From Verrucomicrobiota bacterium (GTDB lineage Bacteria; Verrucomicrobiota; Verrucomicrobiae; Limisphaerales; UBA11358), in contig JACZKP010000139.1 in NCBI GenBank assembly GCA_014860005.1, positions 1 through 64,000 on the forward strand: a stretch of DNA of 64,000 nt, written 5' to 3'. Within the stretch, counting starts at the first letter, position 1; each line of letters starts with the position of its first letter. The position numbers and the translations under genes were made by a program. Positions 8,362 through 15,743 of the stretch are shown here, piece by piece. The notes under the pieces are model-generated. The model made no database searches. It had not been told where the DNA came from and saw nothing but the letters and a program-made list of their open reading frames with translations.

Positions 8362-8402
8362 TACATCTGTAAAGATTCCGCTTGACGTCCTTGACAGTTG
8401 TA
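8362..8402 (+). promoter_or_regulatory. Pair of BlaI/MecI-like operator dyads
   Basis: TACATCTGTA at 8362-8371 is a perfect TACA-N2-TGTA dyad, the core recognised by BlaI/MecI repressors. GACAGTTGTA at 8393-8402 is a one-mismatch copy. Their centres are 31 bases apart, about three helical turns, so two dimers would bind the same face. TTGACG (8382) and TTGACA (8391) lie between or within them as -35 candidates. The site is directly upstream of the BlaI-type gene, which suggests autorepression. Confidence 0.7.
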
Positions 8403-8435
8403 GAGATGATACGCGCGTTCAAAGCAAAACCGTTT

Positions 8436-8825
8436 ATGCCACAGAAACTGATTGAACTTACCGAAGCTGAGTGGACGGTCATCAAGGCTGTCTGGGAAAA
8501 CGAACCCTGCGCTGCGCCCGCCATCCAGGAGAAACTCTTCAAGCAAACCGAATGGACCTACTCCACCGTGCGCACGCTGATGGACCGGATGGTTGCCAAG
8601 GGCCTGCTCACCGCCAGGAAGCTCCGCAACAGCACGCTGTACCAATCCGCCGTCACGCGCGAACAGGCCCAGCGCGGCGAACTGCGCTATGCGCTGAAGC
8701 ACGCCTTCAACGGCGCCCTCACGCCCATGGTCCAATGCCTTTTGGACACCAACGACCTGAGCGCCGATGAATTGGCGAAACTGGAAACCCTGATCAAGGC
8801 GAAGAAGAAAAGCGCTAAGAAGTAA
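8436..8825 (+). CDS. BlaI/MecI/CopY-family transcriptional repressor
   Basis: A winged-helix repressor of about 129 residues. The N-terminus LIELTEAEWTVIKAVWENEP is the family signature, followed by the recognition region WTYSTVRTLMDRMVAKGLLTARK. The C-terminal dimerisation helix contains the segment ALTPMVQCLLDTNDLSADELAKLE, where membrane-sensor-triggered cleavage inactivates BlaI relatives. The ATG at 8436 is preferred because family homology begins there. An upstream ATG at 8406 and a TTG at 8382 are in frame but overlap the operators. The gene stops 36 bases before the M56-secretin gene, the classic repressor-sensor pairing. Confidence 0.9.
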   Translation: MPQKLIELTEAEWTVIKAVWENEPCAAPAIQEKLFKQTEWTYSTVRTLMDRMVAKGLLTARKLRNSTLYQSAVTREQAQRGELRYALKHAFNGALTPMVQCLLDTNDLSADELAKLETLIKAKKKSAKK

Positions 8826-8861
8826 ACTGCCCGCGTCGTACCGCCACAACAAAAGCACCGC

Positions 8862-11800
8862 ATGAACTCAATCATTGAAACCTGGAACTCCTGGGCCGAA
8901 CACCTGCCCGGGTTCGTCTGGCCGATGCTCTGGCAATCCAGCCTGCTGATCGCCGTGGTGTTTGCGCTCGACCTCACCTTGCGCCGCCGGGTGCGCGCCG
9001 CCGTGCGTTACGCCCTGTGGTTGATTGTGCTGGTGAAATTGGTGCTGCCGCCGTCGTTTTCCTCCCCCGCCAGCCTGGCTTACTGGGTCATTCCCGCACA
9101 ACAACTGCCGCCCGCCCCGAATCCAACTCCGACTTACATTGTCACTTACGGCAACCCCACGATTGCGGAACTCCCCTTTCCCGTTCATTCCGTGCTTCCG
9201 GTCGCGAAGCCTGAAGTGTTTCGTCCCACACCGACGCTCCGGGCCTGGCTGCTCATCAGTTGGACCGTCGCCGGCTTGTGGCTCGCCGTCATCCTTTGCC
9301 GGCGAACGCAACGGGTGCGACAGCGCCTCACCCGCGCCGAAGCGCCTGCCGATGATCTGTCCGTCCTGCTGGAGAAATGTCGCCGCCAACTGCGCCTGCG
9401 TTGCCCGGTTCGCCTGCGCGTCAGCGAGGACAACACCAGCCCGGCGGTGTGCGGCTTGTTTCGCCCTGTCATCTTGCTGCCGCGCCAACTCACCGCCAGT
9501 CTGAATCAAAGCCAGATGCGCGCGGTGCTGTTGCACGAATTGATTCACCTCAAGCGCGGCGACGTTTGGGTGAATTGCGCCCAAACGTTGCTCCAGATTT
9601 TTTATTGGTGGCATCCCCTGCTCTGGCTGGCGAACGCCCGCATCCGCCGCGTGCGCGAAGAAGCCGTGGACGACGCCGTGATGCTGGCGCTTGCCGATGA
9701 TGCGGAAACCTACGCGCCGACCTTGCTCGAAGTGGCGAAGCTCGCGTTCAACCGACCGCTCACGAGCCTTGGGCTGGTGGGCATTCTCGAATCCCGCAGC
9801 GCGTTGCGCCAACGCATCGAACGGCTCATGGATTTCCGTCCACCGCGGAACGCCGGCCTGACGATGGCCTCTGCGCTCTGTGTCCTCGCCTTCGCCGCGC
9901 TGGCCGTGCCGATGGGAGAACCGCCGCCGATGACAAGTTCACCGTCTGTAAGCGATTCAGGTTCACCGCACATGGAATCCTCCAATTCTCAAACGGCGAC
10001 TGCAAGCCACGACACCAACTCCCCACATATTGACGGCGCTCCTTCACCCAGCGTTCCCGCCAATGAGGCAAGGCCAAGGTCGTGGTATGACGCGGCAATT
10101 GTTTATACCAACACTGAACGTGGTTACATCACCAAGGGGAGTCGGAACATTCTGGAGAAACTGGATCGCATCCGGTTGCCCAGAGTGGCTTACGACAGGG
10201 TTTCCTTCACCAACGTCGTACGTGAACTGATTGCGCAAGCCCGAACGCACGACCCGGCTGGACGCGGCGTCAACTTCATCGTCAACCCGAATGTCCCACC
10301 GCCCATCAGCACGGTGATTGACATCGTTTCCATGCCCATCACCATCAATCCACCGCTCACCAATGTCCGCTTGGGGGACGCACTGGATGCGGTTGTGAAA
10401 GCGACTGACAAATCCATCAAATACTCCATTGAGGATTACGGCGTTGTATTCTCTTCAAGCACAGTGCCGGAACCTGAGCGGCTTCCCGTCTTCACTTTCA
10501 CAGTAGATGCAAACCGCTTCCATACAAACCTGGTAAGGCTAGGCTTTCTGGAAACGCTCCCACCCGAACAGCAACAGGGGCCACTGGCCGATTTCTCGGG
10601 AAGCAATTTCATCCAGAAAGTCGGAACTGCATTTCAGAGTTACTTGGGCTCGTTAGGATTCGATTTGAATCCGGAAGTCTGGACCAACCGTGCTGGAGCA
10701 CTGTACATCAGGGCAACGAAGCAAAACCGTCACGCGATAGGTGAGGCGCTGACAACCTTGTTTGGGGCACACGATATGTCGGAGTCCATGCGACCTCAAT
10801 CGCTCGGCTGTAGCAGTGAAGCCGCCGCGCTTGTCCAAACCGGCAAGGCTTTTCTCGAAGCAGGCAAGTTGGACGAGGCGGAGGCCGACCTCAAAAAGGC
10901 GCTGAGCATTGATCCAAACCACATAGCCGCGTTTTATTATTTGAGCTTGGAGAAAGAAGCTCGTTACCTCGCTGCAGAACTGGGGCGTACCGCGTTCGTG
11001 GACCCGCTTCAAGCGAGAGAACCGCTCCACACCAGATTCTTCAAAGTAGACACCAACACGTTCCTGTCCAACTTACGGCGAACAGCCGGCGTGACCGTGA
11101 CGAATAACGCCGAGCTGATTTCCTCAACGCTCCGCAAGCTCCTGTCGGACGCAGGTGTGGAGCTTCAGCTTCCCAAGCGTTGGTTTTTCGACCTCAAACA
11201 TGGAATGGTCGTGGTGCGTGCAACTCCAGACGCCTTGGACCGTATCGAGGAGGTCGTGCAGGAGTTGAATTACGCGCCGCCGCACATCCACATCAAGGCT
11301 CACTTCGTGGAGCTTGAGCCAGACGACGCCTCGCGTTTGTTGGGCTTTGACTGGTATCCGGGAAACATCCTTTTACGTGGCATCACTGCTACAAATGCAT
11401 CCAGCCAGGAGACCTTGCCTTGGTGCAGGGTGCTCACCAACCCGCAATTCCGAACCGTGCGACACGCCCTCGAACAGCGCGAAGGTGTGAACCTGATCAG
11501 TTCGCCGGAAGTGACGACCTTGAGCGGACGTCAGGCTCAGATTCAAGTGGCGGATATGAGAACTGTGGTGTCATCCACCAACGGAGTAATGCAGACCAAC
11601 ACAGTACCGTGCGGTTCGGTTTTGGATGTTCTCCCGACCCTGGGACCAGATGGTTATACGATCCAGATCACAGCGATTCCAAGCGTGACGGAGTTTCTCG
11701 GCTACGACGATCCCGGCCCGTTTGTGCCCAAGGTCCCTGTCGCGCCTTCGGCAACCGGGTCTTCACCCGCGCCAGTCTCAGTCCTGCCATTACCCCGTTT

Positions 11801-12098
11801 CCGCGTGCGGCAGGCCACAAAGTCGGCTGTTCTGTGGGATGGCCAGACGCTCGTCATTGGTGGGCTATCCGCTACAAACGACATGCGCTTGAAAGACCAG
11901 GTCCCGGTATTGGGTGATCTGCCGCTGGTTGGACGCCTTTTCCGCAAAGAAACGGTAGGAACACAGACGAACACTCTGCTCGTGTTCGTCACTGCACGTT
12001 TGGTTCACCCGGCAGGCAATCCAATCCACCGCGACGACCAGATGCCGTTCAAGCCGGATTCCATCCCGCCGCAACTGCCCGCCAAATCCGGTCAATAA
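8862..12098 (+). CDS. M56 (BlaR1-type) membrane metallopeptidase fused to STN, TPR and secretin modules
   Basis: A 1078-residue protein. Residues 1-350 form a BlaR1/MecR1-like peptidase: membrane segments near 17-38, 48-66, 128-150 and 327-346, zinc motif HELIH (225-229) and a downstream glutamate in REEAVDDAV. In BlaR1 the C-terminal part is a penicillin-binding sensor; here it is absent. Instead residues 350-1078 carry a Pro/Ser linker, an STN-like segment (ITINPPLTNVRLGDALDAVV), a TPR (AAALVQTGKAFLEAGKLDEA), a secretin N-domain (PPHIHIKAHFVELEPDDA) and a secretin core (TLSGRQAQIQVA, LDVLPTLGPDGYTIQI, LGDLPLVGRLFRKET, TLLVFVTARLV). The reading frame is continuous with no stop or frameshift sign. 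It probably senses an envelope signal and inactivates the BlaI-type repressor upstream. Whether the secretin part forms a pore is unknown. Confidence 0.85.
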   Translation: MNSIIETWNSWAEHLPGFVWPMLWQSSLLIAVVFALDLTLRRRVRAAVRYALWLIVLVKLVLPPSFSSPASLAYWVIPAQQLPPAPNPTPTYIVTYGNPTIAELPFPVHSVLPVAKPEVFRPTPTLRAWLLISWTVAGLWLAVILCRRTQRVRQRLTRAEAPADDLSVLLEKCRRQLRLRCPVRLRVSEDNTSPAVCGLFRPVILLPRQLTASLNQSQMRAVLLHELIHLKRGDVWVNCAQTLLQIFYWWHPLLWLANARIRRVREEAVDDAVMLALADDAETYAPTLLEVAKLAFNRPLTSLGLVGILESRSALRQRIERLMDFRPPRNAGLTMASALCVLAFAALAVPMGEPPPMTSSPSVSDSGSPHMESSNSQTATASHDTNSPHIDGAPSPSVPANEARPRSWYDAAIVYTNTERGYITKGSRNILEKLDRIRLPRVAYDRVSFTNVVRELIAQARTHDPAGRGVNFIVNPNVPPPISTVIDIVSMPITINPPLTNVRLGDALDAVVKATDKSIKYSIEDYGVVFSSSTVPEPERLPVFTFTVDANRFHTNLVRLGFLETLPPEQQQGPLADFSGSNFIQKVGTAFQSYLGSLGFDLNPEVWTNRAGALYIRATKQNRHAIGEALTTLFGAHDMSESMRPQSLGCSSEAAALVQTGKAFLEAGKLDEAEADLKKALSIDPNHIAAFYYLSLEKEARYLAAELGRTAFVDPLQAREPLHTRFFKVDTNTFLSNLRRTAGVTVTNNAELISSTLRKLLSDAGVELQLPKRWFFDLKHGMVVVRATPDALDRIEEVVQELNYAPPHIHIKAHFVELEPDDASRLLGFDWYPGNILLRGITATNASSQETLPWCRVLTNPQFRTVRHALEQREGVNLISSPEVTTLSGRQAQIQVADMRTVVSSTNGVMQTNTVPCGSVLDVLPTLGPDGYTIQITAIPSVTEFLGYDDPGPFVPKVPVAPSATGSSPAPVSVLPLPRFRVRQATKSAVLWDGQTLVIGGLSATNDMRLKDQVPVLGDLPLVGRLFRKETVGTQTNTLLVFVTARLVHPAGNPIHRDDQMPFKPDSIPPQLPAKSGQ

Positions 12099-12398
12099 TA
12101 GACGGCTTACCTCCGCGGCCTTCGACGGTCGTCGGTTCGCGAAAGCTTAAATAGGGTGTTTACCCCATGTCCCGGCAGGGTACCTCCATAACGTCCCACT
12201 CCGTTTGGTGACGCGGTGACGTTTCTTGACGAGCCAGGCCTCGTTCAAGGATCGGCAACGTCCACCAAGCGGTAGAAACGATGGCTATTCGTGCCCGCTT
12301 CATCATGGATCTCCTCACCCTGAAGGAATTGTCGTGCGTTAGCGTCCATTTCTCGGTTATTCAGAATTAGTCGGTCTGCCAATCGAAGGCTCGGCAAC
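12099..12398. other. 300-base intergenic stretch
   Basis: No conserved gene is seen on the plus strand between the M56-secretin gene and the polysaccharide operon. The right part overlaps a probable coding remnant on the minus strand (listed separately). The promoter for the operon starting at 12399 must lie here, but I recognise no clear -35/-10 pair or operator. Confidence 0.5.
12245..12360 (-). pseudogene. Possible C-terminal remnant of an exported repeat-type protein
   Basis: On the minus strand the frame reads ...FLQGEEIHDEAGTNSHRFYRLVDVADP then stop. The ending HRFYRL resembles the C-terminal FYRL motif of secreted FN3/Ig-like proteins of this lineage (compare SGFYRLRSE at the end of the gene at 61992). 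Nothing recognisable lies upstream, where the frame runs antisense into the operon gene. It may be a decayed fragment or chance. Confidence 0.25.
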
Positions 12399-14582
12399 AT
12401 GAACTTACATCGCGCGATTATCGTTTTTGGGTTCTGGCTGGTGGCGTTGAACGCAAACACCGCTCCGCCAGAGGATTTCCCGACATTTCACGTTCCCGGC
12501 CACGATAAGGAAATGGCCACGGTGCGGGAACTGTTCTGGCTGCATTATCCCGGCTCTGGTCCGAAAGCCACGTTGTGGGATGAATGGCTGCCCGACGCCG
12601 CACTCTGGCCGGCGGTGCAGACCGGAGATCATTCCGACACAATGCGGCGTGCCTGGAAGAACACGCTCACGGCGCGCATCGTTGATCCGGAAGGTTATGT
12701 CGCCACGCATCAGCACGCTTCCATCTCGCACCAACTCGGCTGGCCGTTTCCCTTTTGGAATCAGGGGCGGCGCGGTTGCGGCTGGCATTTCTCGTTCAAG
12801 AACACCGTGGACCGAAACTGGCGCCCGCACGATCTCTCGAAGACTGATGGCTGGATGCTCGATGGCGCGAGCGACGCGGGCATCCAGGACGACGGTTGGC
12901 GCATCGAGGTCACTAACGCCGCTGCCATCATTACGGCCAAACCCTGGCTCTGTCACACGTTTGAAGTTCCGTTCCTGCAACTACGTTGGAACACCACCGG
13001 CCTCGGCGCGGCCCAACCCTTCATCGAATGGACCACCCCGTCGGCAACGAATTTCAGCCCAGAGCGCCGCATGTATTTCGACGCTGTGGGTGACGGCCCG
13101 ATGCACTACTCAATGATCCCGATGTATCGCCATCCGCAATGGACCGGCGAGGTTGCACAACTACGCATCGGGCTTGGGAACACGGCACCCGGCAGCGTGA
13201 CGATCCAGGCGTTCTTTTCGCAATACGACACGCGGCACAATATCAACGGACAAAACTTCGTTCGCGGCAGCGCGAAGTATTTCTGGTGGACGCGCGACCT
13301 GGGATTTCTGCGAGCAAACATCAACCGCATGCGCACCGCCATCCGCTACCTGATGACCGAGCATCAGGCACTTGAACGGAAGGTGGTGTTCACCGATTGG
13401 GTCGGACACGACGGACGCACCGGCATCAAACGCCCTGCACCCGGAAAGAAGGAAATCATCACCGGCCAAGGCATCGGTAACAATTACTGGGACCTGATGC
13501 CGTTCGGCTGGCTCGATTGCTACGCTACCATGCAATACTACGACGCCGTGCTCACGCTGGCGCGGATTGAGCGCGAAATCCTCGCCCACCCCGAATGGAA
13601 CATTCCGCGTGGTGTGTTGAGTTTTGATCCGCAAATGCTGGAGCGCCATGCCGCCGATGTGAAGACCACGGGCAACCGGCTGTTCTGGAACAACAAAACG
13701 CAGCGCTTCAACGCCTCCATTGATGCCGATGGCAACCCGCACGAATACGGCTACACCTTCCTGAATCTGGAGGCGATTTACTACGACTTCGCGACTCCGG
13801 CGCACGCCAAGTCAATCATGAGCTGGGTAAATGGCGATCGCATCGTGGCCGGCGACACGTCGCAGGGCGCGGACATTTATCACTGGCGCTTCGGTCCGCG
13901 CGCGACCACCAAGCGGAACCTGGATTGGTATTTCTGGGCGTGGAACGACCCGGAGTCCATCCCTTGGGGCGGGCAGGTGCAGGACGGCGGCGCAGTGCTG
14001 GGTTTTTCGTATCACGATTTGATGGCCCGCCTGAAGGTGCTCGGCCCGGACAATGCCTGGACGCGCTTGCGGGGAACGTTGAAATGGTTCGACGAAGTCC
14101 AGGCCGTGGGCGGCTATCGAAAATATTACGACGGAAAACGCGAAGGCACGTTGCAGGGCGGCGGCACGGCGGGCGGGTTGGGCCTCGATCACGAATTCTT
14201 TGAAAGCGCCCTTGTGCCGCAGGTAATGCTCTACGGCTTTCTCGGTTTTGCGCCGCGGGCTGATGGCTTTGCGCTAAATCCACGTCTGCCGACAGACTGG
14301 CCGGAACTGAAGGTGGACCAAATTCGTTTTCAAGGGCTAACGCTCCGCATCCGCGCAACGCGCGACCTAATTGAAATCCAAAAAGAAGGTAATGCCGTTG
14401 ACCCAACGTTCCTGCACCTGCCCGACAGCGCGTGGAAAACCACATGGCTGAGTGAAGACGGCAACGTGTTGAGTAACGCTTCGCTGCCCTTGCGTAGGAC
14501 TGACGGAGCATATCAGGTGAATTGGAGCGAAGCCGCTGGCCTTCGTTTTGAATCGCCCCACCCTAAACCCAGCCAACCCTGA
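12399..14582 (+). CDS. Secreted (alpha/alpha)6 glycosidase-like protein
   Basis: A 727-residue exported protein with an N-terminal signal peptide (MNLHRAIIVFGFWLVALNANT). An N-terminal beta-rich part is followed from about residue 300 by a helical-hairpin catalytic-type domain, with RMRTAIRYLMTE, YWDLMPFGWLDCYATMQYYDAVLTLA, WYFWAWNDPESIPWGGQVQDGGAVLGFSYHDLMARL and LQGGGTAGGLGLDHEFFESALVP. The layout and the acidic NDPESIPWGGQVQDGG segment resemble six-hairpin glycosidases (GH63/GH65/GH78-like), and a short beta domain closes the protein. I cannot assign a CAZy family. It is the first gene of a tight operon with the GHL10 and heparinase-like genes (gaps of 8 and 7 bases), so a role in breaking down an acidic polysaccharide is likely. 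ATG start directly before the signal peptide. Confidence 0.75.
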   Translation: MNLHRAIIVFGFWLVALNANTAPPEDFPTFHVPGHDKEMATVRELFWLHYPGSGPKATLWDEWLPDAALWPAVQTGDHSDTMRRAWKNTLTARIVDPEGYVATHQHASISHQLGWPFPFWNQGRRGCGWHFSFKNTVDRNWRPHDLSKTDGWMLDGASDAGIQDDGWRIEVTNAAAIITAKPWLCHTFEVPFLQLRWNTTGLGAAQPFIEWTTPSATNFSPERRMYFDAVGDGPMHYSMIPMYRHPQWTGEVAQLRIGLGNTAPGSVTIQAFFSQYDTRHNINGQNFVRGSAKYFWWTRDLGFLRANINRMRTAIRYLMTEHQALERKVVFTDWVGHDGRTGIKRPAPGKKEIITGQGIGNNYWDLMPFGWLDCYATMQYYDAVLTLARIEREILAHPEWNIPRGVLSFDPQMLERHAADVKTTGNRLFWNNKTQRFNASIDADGNPHEYGYTFLNLEAIYYDFATPAHAKSIMSWVNGDRIVAGDTSQGADIYHWRFGPRATTKRNLDWYFWAWNDPESIPWGGQVQDGGAVLGFSYHDLMARLKVLGPDNAWTRLRGTLKWFDEVQAVGGYRKYYDGKREGTLQGGGTAGGLGLDHEFFESALVPQVMLYGFLGFAPRADGFALNPRLPTDWPELKVDQIRFQGLTLRIRATRDLIEIQKEGNAVDPTFLHLPDSAWKTTWLSEDGNVLSNASLPLRRTDGAYQVNWSEAAGLRFESPHPKPSQP

Positions 14583-14590
14583 CGCCGGTT

Positions 14591-15736
14591 ATGTATTCCA
14601 AGAGCTTGCTCTCAATCTTCCTGCTGGGCGCAGCAGTTCCCGCGTTTGCCGAAAGAAATAGTACGAATGCGCCCGCTCCAACTGTTCGCGCCGACTTCTT
14701 CCGCGCGCAACCGTCCAAGGCTGGTGAGTTCCGAGGTGCGTGGATTCATTCCGGTTACGGTATTCAAGGCTGGGATTGGGATCAGACGGTTGGTGTGCTC
14801 AAGAGCAACGGGTTCAATGCCATCTTCCCGAACCTGATCTGGGCGGGCGTGGCGCATTATCCCAGCAAGCTTCTGCCGGTCAGCCCCAAGGTGAAGGATC
14901 AGGGTGATCAAATTGCCGCCTGCCTTGCGGCCTGCCGCAAGTACGGCATCGAACTCCACGTGTGGAAGGTGAATTACTATCTGCTCCACGCGCCGCGGGA
15001 ATTTATGGCGGAACTTCGCGCCGCCGGCCGCACGCAGAAGAATCGAAAAGGTGAGGACGTGAACTGGCTTTGTCCGTCGCACCCTGGGAATCTCGCGCTC
15101 GAACGTGATTCCATGCTCGAGGTCGCACGCAATTACGAGGTGGACGGGATTCATTTTGATTACATCCGCTATCCGGATCGCGAGGCGTGCTTTTGCGCTG
15201 GCTGCCGCGAACGATTCGAGCAGAACGCCGACGTAAAGATCGCCAACTGGCCGGACGACGTGCTGACCGGCGAACATGCCGCGAGCTTCGCCGACTGGCG
15301 ACGCGAACAAATCACCCGACTGGTGCGCACGGTGAGTCAGGAGGCGCGCGCGTTGAAGCCAAAGCTCAAAGTGTCCGCCGCAGTCTGGGGCGGCTGGGCC
15401 AATGCGCGCCAGTCCATTGGCCAGGACGCCCAAGCCTGGATTGACGCCGGTTATCTCGATTTCCTCTGCCCAATGAATTACGAAAGTAAGGACGAAGATT
15501 TCATCGGTTGGACCCGGAAACAAGTCGCCGCCACGAATCGCAAGACCCCACTCTACATCGGCATTGGCGCGCACAAATTGTCCGGCCCGGAACAACTCGC
15601 CCGGCAGATTCAATTGAGCCGCGAACTCGGCGGAGACGGCTTCGTGATCTTTCAACTCAACGAGAAACTCGCGACGCAATTCCTGCCGCCGCTTCGCTTG
15701 GGAACGACGGCGACCCCGCCAGACTTATCAAATTGA
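14591..15736 (+). CDS. GHL10-family (YngK/DUF187-like) exported glycosyl hydrolase
   Basis: A 381-residue exported protein with a signal peptide (MYSKSLLSIFLLGAAVPAFA). It carries the GHL10 TIM-barrel pattern: EFRGAWIHSGYGIQGWDWDQTV, GFNAIFPNLIWAGVAHYPSKL, YGIELHVWKVNYY, WLCPSHPGN, and VDGIHFDYIRYPDREACFC with the Asp-Tyr-Ile-Arg-Tyr catalytic-strand signature. Later barrel strands are KLKVSAAVWGGWANARQSIGQD, YLDFLCPMNYES and GDGFVIFQLN. Family members are thought to hydrolyse glycans, but substrates are mostly unknown. It is the middle gene of the operon; the ATG is 8 bases after the previous stop. Confidence 0.88.
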   Translation: MYSKSLLSIFLLGAAVPAFAERNSTNAPAPTVRADFFRAQPSKAGEFRGAWIHSGYGIQGWDWDQTVGVLKSNGFNAIFPNLIWAGVAHYPSKLLPVSPKVKDQGDQIAACLAACRKYGIELHVWKVNYYLLHAPREFMAELRAAGRTQKNRKGEDVNWLCPSHPGNLALERDSMLEVARNYEVDGIHFDYIRYPDREACFCAGCRERFEQNADVKIANWPDDVLTGEHAASFADWRREQITRLVRTVSQEARALKPKLKVSAAVWGGWANARQSIGQDAQAWIDAGYLDFLCPMNYESKDEDFIGWTRKQVAATNRKTPLYIGIGAHKLSGPEQLARQIQLSRELGGDGFVIFQLNEKLATQFLPPLRLGTTATPPDLSN

Positions 15737-15743
15737 TCCGCTT

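Noticed and set aside
14612..15679. 355-codon minus-strand frame
   Set aside because: Antisense to the GHL10 gene; no family features, typical GC-rich shadow.
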